64,000 nucleotides of DNA, taken from Heracleum sosnowskyi (lineage: Eukaryota > Streptophyta > Magnoliopsida > Apiales > Apiaceae). The translations under genes were made by a program, and so were the position numbers. Below the pieces are notes generated by a model. The model worked only from the letters and a program-made list of their open reading frames with translations, searched no databases and had not been told where the DNA came from. Shown piece after piece: positions 44,061 through 55,441 of this stretch (its first letter is position 1; the number at the start of each line of letters is the position of its first letter). The stretch is from contig CM061235.1 in assembly GCA_030848705.1 (NCBI GenBank), positions 137,957,228 through 138,021,227 on the forward strand, given 5' to 3'.

Positions 44061-47000
44061 TGTAATAACCCCAAATTTCGGACTTAGGCTAAAAAAAAAA
44101 AAAATTTATTTGATGAATAGTAAAATCCTGATGAATAGTAAATTTCTGAACCGAGAAAGATTTTCAGACCACCCTATGTACGAGTCGGGATAATGAACTT
44201 TCAAAGTCGTATTAGTGATCTACGATGTAAATGAAGGAATGCAAAAGCCGTCAGAATCAGAAAAATAGTATTTCTGTTTTCTCCGAAATTTCACCAATAA
44301 CTGATGGATTAATCATTATTTAAAAATATTGGAGGACTTAAATTATCAATTCCATGGATATAGATTTAATAAAAGAATTAGTGATATCAAGAACGTTTAC
44401 GGTAAACTACTTCGATAGAACACTTAAGAAACCCTGCGAACATTCTACGAGATTAAGCGGTGACGGAACAACGCGACACTTACAGGATTAAATATAGGCA
44501 TGGAAGTAACATGTAACAAGAATAATCCAAGGAATGCAACAATTGTAGCATCCATGTGAAAGGAAACAAACTAGTAAAGCTGCTTTGCCACCCAGACATC
44601 TCATTGCTCGACAAGTGTCCCGATGATGAGGCAAAAATGTGATGACTCACCACATTACTACAAAATATCACACTTTTTATCAAAAACAACCAAGGCAAAA
44701 AGCAAGAAAGAGAAACCCCATTTCTTCAACAATTCTGCCCAGCAGAAACCAAGCTCAAAGAACAATTCATATCTCCACTTCTATCCATCCTTAAATCACC
44801 AAATTTTAACCATAGCTTCTCCACTCCATGGGTAACATTCGTTCAAAATTTCATGGTCAACAAAGGAGTGTAGCCTAGCGAAATAGCTTCCCCAAGTTGG
44901 AGAACCCAATCTGTCCAGTTTCTGTCCAGCGGAAATATGGGGCTCAAAACCCTAGCTAGGAAGCTTAGAATTTGATGATCTATAACTCAAAAGCAATCTT
45001 ATGAAGAGCACAAGGTCTGGTAAAACGTTTAGCACCCAACTCTTATTTTTCGATTTGTTATGGATTTTACAAGATGAGGATGAATAGTAACTTCAAGTGG
45101 TTTCTTGTTTTGATCTTGAAGTTTAAGGCTTGTAAAGGATAATCAAGGAGTAAGGAAGGGTATACTAGCCATCTATAGTCTATATTAAGTACCAAGGAAG
45201 GTATAAACCCTCTCACACTTTTACTTATGATTTGATATTAGTGTATAAATGGATGATTGTTAGTGATAGTATGATTTAGAGATGATTTACATGATATGTA
45301 TGAGGTTTAATGGATTGATTGATGGTTGAACTAGTGATTAGTGTTATGAGTATGTTTAGACAGAAATAAAGTGATTTGGAGGAGATCCTTGGGTTGTGAT
45401 TGTTGGTTGAGGATTGATGAATTGATTACAGTGTTTTAAACACGGGAATCGCTTTTAAGCGTCGTTACCATGTCAAATTTTACTTAGGAAGTTTGGACAA
45501 AAATCCCGAATACTTTAAAGGGCATAAACATAAGGTTTCTGACCATGATCATGTAGGCCCTGTTTCCTAGTTTGTTTTAGCGAAAGAATCGTATCGTTTC
45601 GATTTACGGTTTAGGAGAAACGTCCGTTTTAGTGAAAGCGGTTTCGCGTAACTAAGTAGTTCATTGCATGAACTTTGAGATAGTGATCAAACCCCTTAAG
45701 CGACTTATTGGAATGTGAAACTTTGTGTTAACATGCTAGGTACGTTTAGGAAGACCCTTGAAAAGATTTCGTGTTAAAAGTATTATATTTCAATTTTATA
45801 AAAATGCGTGAGAGAGCATGCTCGAGTAGAGGATCTTAAGGAGTTAACTTAAAAATGGACTTGTACTTGAGTTAGTATATACTTAGTATGGTGAAAGCGT
45901 TTAAGTTATTAATCTTGAAACCTTGTGTTGATTCTAGATTACTGGACCAACCTGAGACTTATTGCTACTTCGGGATTTCCAGGCAAGTTTCTAAATCTAT
46001 ACTTTGAAGTATTGACTATATAATACTGCTTTTGCCATGTATAAAATTGGATAGTTTTGCGATATATCTTATTTCTTGTTGAAATGGATTTTGACCTTTG
46101 GATTATATAAAATCTTTTGAGTTAAGTAGTTATGAACCGGTTTACCTGGTAACTCTAAATATAAGAGTATATTCATTGTTTTCGACTCTAAATCGGGAGT
46201 CGGTATTTTGAGATATGTAGATAGCCGTGGAAACCCGGAGGGATTCCATCGGCAGAATACTATGTATTTTGAGGATTGTTATTCGAGTATGATATCATTC
46301 GAGGAATGATATTTGCTTACTATATCTTTCAAGGAATGTTATTTGAGTATTATCTCAGTCGAGAAATACTATTTGAATACTATTTCAGTTATATATGCTA
46401 ATGGAAGGCATAACTGTTTTCGAAAGTATATTGTGATACTTGCTTTATGATTTAATTATGGGCTTCTAAGCTAAATATGGGATATTAGTTAGAAGCCAGG
46501 TTTTTATAAATGCCCTAGGATAAAGGCGTGTGATTTTTCTTTAGATCAGAAGTAATTATATTTCTGTATATGTTAAAAAATTATTTTTCCGATAAAGATA
46601 TCGGGTAACTGTTATTCGATGATTATTTATTTAATGAATATTAATTTTGAATATTCATTTAAGATTTATTTATTTAATGAATATTATTTTTAATATTCAT
46701 TTAATCCTTATTTATTTACTGAATTTTATTTTGAATATTCATTTAATCCTTAATTATTTAATGGATATTAATTTTGAATATTCATTTAAGGTTTATTTAT
46801 TTAATGAATATTATTTTGAATATTCATTTAATCATTATTGACTTAATGAATATTATTTTCGAATATTCGTTTAAGGTTGACTTATTGAATAAATATTATT
46901 CGATTATTTATTAAATACTTTTAACATGTTTTAAAAATGAGAAATGTTATTTAAAGTTTATCCTCGACCTTCAATAATTACGAAGGATACTCTAAGCTGT

Positions 47001-48609
47001 ATTATTAATTATTTGAAATCAAAAAGAGGTTCCCAAAACACTGTTTTTCCATTTAAATCTGTCTTTTAAGAGGATTTAAATGATCGCTCAACTATCAAAA
47101 ATATGGGAAACCTGATTTAAGTGACTGCTACTCATTTTAAACTCTTAACTCAAAACGATCAGGGGACATATATTTTCTCGGAGCAATTTAATTGCTGCAA
47201 GTCAAATGTTGTGTTACCACCTCAACGATCGAGGGGTAAATTGATGGAACAAGTCGATATCCATTAACAAGCATCGCTTGGGAAATATTGGAGAATCTTC
47301 CTTTCCAACCTAGATATAACTACTTAGTGGAGTCGTATCAACAAGTATTACACTTGGGGAAAGGAGGACGATCTTTACGTTTCAGAGTCATGGATTTCAT
47401 CCGAACTAGGAGTGGTGTAAGTGGTCCAGTTGCGCCGACCCATCCATTTTATTGCCCCAAATGGGCCGGGAGATCCGGGAATGCGGTAGACAATGTATTG
47501 AAACCTAATCCTCTTAAATCCATCTACATGTAGAGAACATATATTTGTTGTACAACCTGCTACTGATCATAGTAAGGTTGGTACGACGGGCGCGGTAGCA
47601 ACTCCGGTATTGGTTCATCATCCAATTTGGATAATTCTGCAACATGTATTGAAAGAGACTAAGGGTAGCCCCCTTAGTACAGGTTTACCGATCATGTTGG
47701 CAGAGGGTCAAAAAGTGTTCAAAGAAAATGAAGTTGCAATAAATCCTTGTAACTTCATCTTTTATTTTATGAGTTATGACTCTGATAAAACCTTACTCAG
47801 ATTATATATGCATAAGTGGATTTTGGGTTACGGAATCATTATATTAATTTTCCTCGTAACTTCATCTTTTATGTTATGCTAGTATTTTATCCGTTTAATG
47901 CGTAGCATGTGGTTATAAAGATATTTTCGAACTGTATATTGCTGTTGAGACTTGGTTTATCATATTGATACCCAGGATTCCTAAAGGATTTACGAAGAGT
48001 ATATGAGTATTATTATAAGTCATACGGTATTTTAAACGATATACTATTTTGGGGTTAGACCCTAGTAGTGATAAAAGTTTTGATCCCATATGGATTATCT
48101 CCCTAAAAGGGTTAAAGATTTAAACTGGAATAGATTTCTTGCTGAGCACTATTAGCTCATTCTTTCTTTATTAAATCTTTCAGCATGAGGAAAACATTGC
48201 CGAATCCACCTCGTGTTACGAGAGCAAGGGAATGGAGAGACCACCCTGGAGTTAGTTGATGCATGATGGATACTGTCGGTGTGAGCAGAATAGTTGCAGC
48301 TTGAATTAGTGAGAATTATTTTGAGTGAGTTTGTATTACTAAACCTTGTATAGAATTGTGAGGTCTATTACTGTAACTTCAGGTAGAGGTTGTAAATAAC
48401 AGATGAGATCCTGGATAGTACATTTGGTTTGTAATAACAAGTGTTACTTATTGTTGCTCATTTTCAAGGCTATAACTTGTGTGTGTGTGTGCGTAAGTGA
48501 TTGGGGTCTTTGGAGTTGTATTATTAGAATGTTGTGAGTAATGCAGGTATTGTATAATTGATGAAACATGACAACCCAGATTCCTGACCCCGGATCTGGG
48601 GGTGTTACA
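44061..48609 (+). repeat. 3' LTR (4549 bp) of the LARD-like element
   Basis: Collinear with the 5' LTR at roughly 97-98% by eye outside the indels. It carries two segments (about 45178-45268 and 46399-46593) missing from the 5' LTR. It ends at 48609 and is followed by the gctac flank. Confidence 0.93.
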
Positions 48610-48789
48610 GCTACCACTTTTGGTGGTACCTTTATCGTAGACACAAAATGGATTGGTGTAGACTTCTGGGAGTTTCTATGAAATTAAACTCAGCATTTGC
48701 AGATGTAAGATCTCATTGAAGGCTGTATGGTTTGCTGTGATTTTGTTCTTCATTACTGTTAGCACTCTTGCTGGAAGACTCTGCAGCAG

Positions 48790-49736
48790 CTACATAGTAA
48801 TGAACATGGATATTCCAGTCTTTAAGTACACATCAATAGCCCATCTCCTTTCTTCATTGATCTTTACACATACACTGGTGATTTTCTCCTTGAGCAAAGT
48901 TGAGCAGTTATTCAATCTTCTGCTAGGCTCCTTCATAGCTTCATCCACTACCTTGTAGAAGTCTTCATCATGATTCTTCAGAGTACTTTCCCTGTAGTTA
49001 ACCATTAGGGCATTTGCATCTTCTTGGCTGAACTCTGTTCCTTCACTCCAGGTGTTTCCTGACAGGATGTATTCAGGCATCTTGTCTTTCCCTTTTCCCA
49101 ACCTGTTCTTCTCCTCCTTTTCTCTCCATTGCCTTTCAAGAGCACTCTCCTTTGGAGTTGGAGTTGGCTCTCTTATAGTCATAGGAGGTAGTATTGGGTT
49201 TTTGGAAGAAACACCCCTTTGCATAGCTTCCAGGGCTTCTTTGGACATTAGGACTGTTTCTCCAGCTATCTCATATTCAAAGATATTTTCAGCTCCTTGC
49301 ACTTGCTCCCCCTTACTTCCTGAATCTCCTTTAGTTCCCCTTTTCTTCTTTGCAGACATTAATATTCTTTTAGCTGCAGGCTCCCCCTCACTCCTTGAAA
49401 CCTTATTTGAGACAGGCTCCCCCTGAGCAACATCCTGTTTGGGGAAACCTTCTTTTCCTGATCTTTCCCTTCCTGATTCTTCCTTTTGAGATTCTGATCT
49501 TACTCCTTTCTCCCCCTTAGGTAAGTTGGCAGCATCAAGATTGTCAAACAGAGCTTGAATGACTTCCTGAATGGCAGAGAATCCAGAGGCCACCATGGTA
49601 GACAAGCTGTCAAGTTTGGATTCCATGGACAGACACCTGTTCTCTAGAGCTTGCAACCTGAAAGAGGTAGATGGGCCACCTGATCTTAACCTTCTTGGGG
49701 GTGAAGGAAAAGATTGGGGCTTGGAGGCTGTGGGGG
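48790..49736 (-). pseudogene. 3' part of the outer Sirevirus env-like ORF
   Basis: The frame is open from the TSD at 49736 down to 48790. It shows LQALENRCLSMESKLDSL (coiled-coil-like), a Lys/Glu-rich low-complexity middle, VSSKNPILPPMTIREPTPTP, and a C-terminal segment with NEERRWAIDVYLKTGISMF. On the other side of the inner Sirevirus the same frame continues from 60581 rightwards through the ggggg target site, so both parts belonged to one ORF before insertion. Typical Sirevirus extra ORFs lie downstream of pol and are called env-like; no membrane function is visible here. Confidence 0.7.
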
Positions 49737-50301
49737 TGTTGCCCAGTAATAAACAATTGTAGAAGGGGGGTTGAATACAATTTTATAAGATTCTCGACTT
49801 ATCAAAGTATATATCACAGATATGAAAGAATAATAACAACTTTATTAAATATGATATAAAACTGTTACAAACTCTCTCAAGAAATTATGATGTTCTTGAG
49901 AGCTTCTAGGTTACAAAAATACTCGAGTGTGTAATTCGATATAAATCGAAACCTAAACTGTGTTTATATACTACACAACTTCTCTATCAATTGCATGATT
50001 AGTTCGAATCAATTACAAAGATTGAAACCTATCCTAAGTTGATAGCTTCATTACTATAAATAAGGAACCGACAAAATAAGCTTCCTTATTTAACTAGACT
50101 CCAAATATAACTCGAAATAGAAATCCTGATCAGCTTCCAGTTCTGATGCTCAATCCTGATCCCAGTCCTGATGTATATATCCTGATGACAATCCTGATAC
50201 TGATGCTTGATCAAATACTGATGACCATGTTATACTGATCACGTCAGCAATCCTGATCAGTTGAGTCTAGATCGTGACGATCATTGAATCCTGATCTAAC
50301 A
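49737..50301 (-). repeat. 3' LTR of the inner Sirevirus
   Basis: 565 bp. It contains six to seven copies of the octamer atcctgat (plus strand). The polypurine tract (rc of atctcccctaatc) adjoins at 50302-50314. Confidence 0.96.
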
Positions 50302-50470
50302 ATCTCCCCTAATCTCATACTTTGTGTAATAAAGTATAGATTCCTAGATTCACTGATGTCAAAAACATATTTTCAAAATGTACAAATATTTACAGCAACA
50401 ACTTATCTGTTTAAATTCTTTGATAGAACAGATTCATCTTCAAGAAGTTGGATAACAAATTTTCTTCTTT

Positions 50471-53400
50471 TTATTCAAGAATTTGAATCAGTCTTTCTTT
50501 AAGATTTCTGAGTTCTTCATCTTCCTCATTAATCTGGTAGATAGCTGCTCTGAGATTTTGTATGGAGCTTCTTTGTAGACTGTGCTCTTCAAGCAAAACA
50601 TAAGTAATTTCCTTCCCATCAGGATTAAGATTAAGCTGTGTCATGCCAAAAGTCACTTCTTTAACAGCAGTGCCCCTTTGCATTTCCACATCTTGACCTC
50701 TTTGATTTAATTACATGGGAGTATAATCACCATTGAAATTTCTGTTTCCATCCAGTCTTCTTCTTATTGTTGACAAGATCATGTCACTCCACACTTTGCA
50801 CACTTCATTCTTCCATCTTAACAGATAATGAACATATTTCAGTTCCTTTGTAGTTTTCACCAATAAGTCTTGAATGGATAGAATCTTCACAGAACCATCT
50901 CTCATAAAATACAGAAACTTTTCTTTCTTTTCAGAACCATCATGACAATCTATTACTATATCAACAGATAATAAATTGTTCAGGTTTTCAGAAGTTAAAA
51001 TACCTCCAATTTCAGTCAAGGCATAAGGATCAACATGAGGTGTATTCAGATATTCAGCATCCCTGTGTCCAATACCTCCTCTTGAATGTTTGCCATTTGC
51101 CTCAGATTTGAGAACATTTGAAACCAGAGTGTTTTTTATCTAACTGACTCAGAAAAATCAGCAACACTTGAAGTACTTGTGACAATTCTCCCAGACTGAA
51201 AATTGATAGGTCTATCACACCTAAGTGTGTCAATGTGTTTCCACTTCTTATCTTTTTACTTCTCATAAGCATAGCTTCTTTCTAGTTGAGGTTCTTGTCT
51301 GCTTGGATTTCTCCACAACCTTCTGTTTGAGAGTTTAAGCCTATGTACATAGAGATTTAAATCTCTATTTGTTATTCTTGTGATTTCTCTTCTTATGGCT
51401 TCTTCTTCTTCATCTACTTCCTTGTTATGAGAATCCACCACAGTAGAAAGTATTAACAGATCAACCTCTTGTAGAATATCAGATTCATCAGGATCTTGAA
51501 CTGTGTCAGGAACAGTATCAGGATTAGAATCTTCAATTTGATTTGTATTACTGAGAGTTGATTTTCTTGTTTTTCTTCTCAATTCTGGTTCTTCTTCAAC
51601 ATTTCCATCATCACCAAAAGTAGACCTGTCAGGAACTACAAGAGTTTGAGTAGGTTCAGGAATTTCTTCAATCCTTAATCCTCTAGACCTTGTTTGTCTA
51701 GGCATAATTGGAGTTGATGATCCTCTTCTTCTACCTCTTTGAGCACTTCTTCTACCTCTGCCTCCTCTACCTCTAGCAGGAGCAGGATTCTTGAAACTCT
51801 CCATCATTTCTCTTTGAGCATTTAAGAACTCTTCTTGTGAAAGATCAGGATATTCTTCAGTAGCAGTAGATAGTGTCTTTCTAGCAAATAACTGTTGTAC
51901 CCTTTTATCAGTATGATAAAGAGTCACAACATCACTTTCTTTGTTTTGAACTTCTGGAATAGGTTAGCAGCATCTTTAGGATTTTAAATGATTACATCTT
52001 CATCACCCTCAGGAATTGTAGAAAGTGTATGTCCATGACCAGGCGTCAGGATTTGATCAGTCATCAGGATTTGATCACCTGTCAGGATTTGTTCTTCCGT
52101 CAGGATCTGAGATTGTACCAATGTTCTCACTGTCCTTACTCCAGAATCAGAGACATGAGTTGACTGCGTTGTTTGACTTTGAGAAGTTTGAATAGTCTTC
52201 ATAACAGCAGCATCAGAGGTTTCTCCTTGTAGAACTTTGTCACCACCATCATTTCCAGTATCATCATCATTATTCCTTAACACTAGATCAGGTGTACATT
52301 TTGTCCGACTTACCTTCTCCCCCTTTTTGACATCAGGATTTGACAATATATTCAAAATTAAGGCAAGAGAGGTTTGAATATCAGTTACCTTGGAATCAAG
52401 TGAATCAATTCTGCTGTTGATGGCGGTTTGTTCAGTAATGACTGACTTAACTTGGGATTCCACTATTCTTAGTTGAAGAGCAGTAGACACCTTTGTGAAG
52501 TTTTGAGAAATGTCAGTCCTTACTAATTCTGTAGCAGCCTTGATAGAATCAATTTCATGTTTGAGGCCTTTGGATAAAAGAGTAGTTGCCTTCAAATGAT
52601 TCTTCAAATCTTGATTCTCAATTAATTTCACTGCATCATAGGCATGATCCAAAGCATATGGATAACTAACAGACTCAGAAGATCTGTACCATGAATTGTT
52701 CCATTCATATTGTCTAAGTGCCTCAGCGGGAGAAATTTCAGAAGGAACAGAAAAATCTTGTCTGAGATCTTTTCCAGTAGTAGGCTTTCCAGCCATGAAT
52801 GTGCTTGATGAACCAAAGTTGGTTCCAAGACTAGCTTTGATTGATGTATCAAGCTGATCTTTCTCTTCATTATTATCATTATCACTATCATCACTATCAT
52901 CAGCATCAGAATCAAGAGTAACATCAGGATCAGGAATTGCAATACCTTTTAGCTTATCCTGAGATGCTGTGATAGACTCTGTCATTGGTCTTGAACTTAG
53001 TGGTTGTATCAGGATTGGCTGATCAGTAGCACCACTAGCATCAGGAGCAACACCGTCAGGATGAGATAAGCTTGCATCATGATTTGATACTGATGGTTCT
53101 TGTGTAGCATGAGGTTCTGAAGCTGCTCTAACACTTTGAGTTAAAGGTTCTTGTGTACTTCCCTCATTGACAGTGTCCTCGACCATTCTTTCATTTTCAC
53201 CAGAAATCCCTTGAGCATTGTCAAGAAATTCCTCAGAAGCTGTAGCTTTGCCTGCATCTTTAGATGGTTCTTGTGTGGCTGGAATGTTGATGTCTTCATT
53301 CTCCCTTTGAGAAAATGGTTCTTGTGTGACCATTCCAAAAGCTAAGCCTTCACCCAAACTTTGATTGAGTGGTTCTTGTGTGGCAGGATCTTCAGTAGCT

Positions 53401-54270
53401 GCTGAATCACATTGAGATTCAGGTTCTTGTGGACTTGATCCTTTCAACTTCTTCTGTCTCTAAAAGACCTTTTTCTCTGATTTCCTTTTCTTCTCCAATG
53501 GATGTAGAAACCCAAGATTGGAAGCAGCAGCACCATACTTCTCCCATGAAATATCAACATGTCTTGTAGTAGGAGAGGTTTTGGCTGGAGAGTCTGAAAC
53601 AGAGACAATTTTTGTTGGAGAGACATCATGAGTACCAACATCAGGATTAGTTTGAGCATCAGGATTTGACTGCTCATCAGGAATTGATAGATCCTGACCA
53701 TCAGTAGTCTGTGTCTCCAAAGGAATATGATACCTGCTTTTAGATAGTTTCCTTTTCTTCTGTGGCTTAGATGATGGTGCCACAACTTCAATAGCAGTAT
53801 CAGCAACTTCCTTGATTATCTTAAATTTAGAGGAAATTGGCATGTCATCTTCAGAATCAGATTCATCCCTTAATACCAATTTTCTCTTCACAGAAACAGC
53901 CTCAGTCACCTTCTCAGCTTTCTTCTGAACCAGGACCCCTTGTACACCCCTTTGTTTCTTTTTTTTTAGTGAGTGGTGTAGAGGAAAAATCCTTTGAACC
54001 TGATTGCCTTCCAGACACATCAGTTCTAGTTGATTTCTTTGATTTTACAACTAAAGTCTTTTGAGAGACAGTAAAGGTGGCTGTTAACTGTTTAGACTGT
54101 TTAGGTGGCATGCTTGGGTCAGGAAAAAGGTGTGATGGACCTTGCCCCGTAGCACTAGAAATTAAACCATAACGAGTAGGTATTTTCTGTTGCAAGAAAA
54201 GCCTAACCTCATCAGGAATAAAAGCATTGCCAATAAAACCATTTGCCTTATCAGGATTAAAAAAAAATCC
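50471..54270 (-). pseudogene. Env-like extra ORF of the inner Sirevirus, broken
   Basis: Reading leftwards: FIPDEVRLFLQQKIPTRYG (about 54230), a frameshift at the T-run near 53955, a long stretch at 54020-51984 with one in-frame stop at 53460, then pieces 51927-51256 and 51019-50471 (stop at 50711) in other frames. The protein is low-complexity and acidic, with repeated TQEP, NPD and DQILT units, a Lys/Arg-rich basic patch (PQKKRKLSKSR), an Arg/Gly-rich patch (RGRGGRGRRSAQRGRRRG) and a C-terminal coiled-coil-like segment. I see no signal peptide or convincing membrane anchor, so env-like is a positional label only. The N-terminal domain present in the outer copy appears deleted. Confidence 0.7.
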
Positions 54271-54486
54271 GATATGAAGTGAGAATAAAATTTCATTTAA
54301 GAAAACAAAATTTATTTCAATAACCCTGAAAAATGTTTTATTTTATTTTTTTTAAAAAAATCACCAAATTAATGGTGTAGAACCCACTGAAACATTCTTA
54401 CCATTTAACAAGGCAAAATAGTCATTGAAAAATGAACCGTCTCCTCGAGAATGAGCAAATGACATGCAGTCTTAACAAATAATCTC

Positions 54487-54494
54487 TATAAAAG
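54487..54494 (+). promoter_or_regulatory. TATA box of the antisense ORF
   Basis: tataaaag lies about 107 bp upstream of the ATG at 54601, with CT-rich leader sequence in between. It faces opposite to the element's own transcription. Confidence 0.5.
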
Positions 54495-54600
54495 AAAAGA
54501 GAATGTTAAACAGTATTATCATTTATCATCAAAAATACAAAAACCCTCTCCACAGAGAAAAAAAAATCTTACGCAAACCTTTCATATTCTTCTTTTCTCC

Positions 54601-54987
54601 ATGGCTGCTAACAATCAACCAAACGACTTACCAGTTGAAGAACTTGATTTAATTTGGAAAGAGATGCAGGAGGCTCTTGATGAAATCGCAGATCATGAAG
54701 AACCACAACCTGTTCCTGACCCTCGGGAACATGAGGCCTTTGTGGATGCAATAGCTGATGTGCTTCTTCATAACTTCCATCAGGCAAACCCTGAATGGAA
54801 TCTTATCATTGTCGATGAAGACGATGAGGATGATGATAATGATGAGGAACTCGAGCGAGAGCTTGAGAGAAGAAGAAAGAAGATCATTGATGCTTGTATG
54901 TCATGCAAGGTGGAGGCATGGAAGAGTCCCGGTGGACACGGTGACGATCCGCCTTCAAGTGCATCTGCTCCCCTTCTTGTTCTTTAA
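54601..54987 (+). CDS. Antisense acidic ORF between pol and env-like ORF
   Basis: The 128-residue protein is encoded on the strand opposite to all other inner Sirevirus genes. The start is in strong plant context (ctccATGGCTGC), preceded by a CT-rich leader and a TATA box at 54487, and the stop is followed by aatgaaaat-type polyadenylation sequence. Residues 10-30 (LPVEELDLIWKEMQEALDEI) look helical, 75-84 form a D/E run, and 85-95 are charged (ELERELERRRKK) before IDACMSCKVEAW. I do not recognise the family. The intact frame, Kozak-like start and untranslated-region-like flanks argue that it is real; it may be a captured host fragment or a regulator of the element. Confidence 0.55.
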   Translation: MAANNQPNDLPVEELDLIWKEMQEALDEIADHEEPQPVPDPREHEAFVDAIADVLLHNFHQANPEWNLIIVDEDDEDDDNDEELERELERRRKKIIDACMSCKVEAWKSPGGHGDDPPSSASAPLLVL

Positions 54988-55441
54988 GGATGGAACAAGG
55001 GTAGAGAAATAGAGTAGGAAAAAAAACTGTAATTTCCTTTTCATTTGTAAAAATCTTCAAGTATCAATGAAAATGATCTTATTTCTCTTTTATTCATCTT
55101 CTTTGTTTTGCCTGTACAAATTGTTAGCAACATTGCATTTGACATTTAAAAATGAAGAATAGTAATCCCTGAGAAAAATTGAATTGAGATTGAAAATTAA
55201 AACTTAATACTTAATCAAAGACTAAGTATAACTTTTATTTTCCAGAGAATACCAGCAATGTTGAAGTCAAATTGTCTTAGAACCTCTGGTTTTCACACCA
55301 GCTTCAGTATCTGTTCATCAGGATTGACGAGTTGACTTCCTGTCAGGATTTTGTCCTATCAGGATTTGATCAAAATTACTTACCTTTCTGAATGACCATC
55401 ATGATTTGACAATCATCAGGATTTCTTCTCTGTAGCTTTTC

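Larger units (their letters stand above)
35298..48609 (+). mobile_element. LARD-like Ty3/Gypsy element, Tekay-type, giant LTRs
   Basis: The 13.3-kb element consists of a 4301-bp 5' LTR, a tRNA-iMet primer site, a 4.46-kb decayed interior, the polypurine tract agtaggggagac at 44049-44060 and a 4549-bp 3' LTR. The flanks gttac (35293-35297) and gctac (48610-48614) look like a 5-bp target duplication with one change. Remnants of chromovirus RT and integrase identify the lineage. The LTRs remain very similar while the interior has no intact frame, as in large retrotransposon derivatives moved in trans. Confidence 0.88.
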
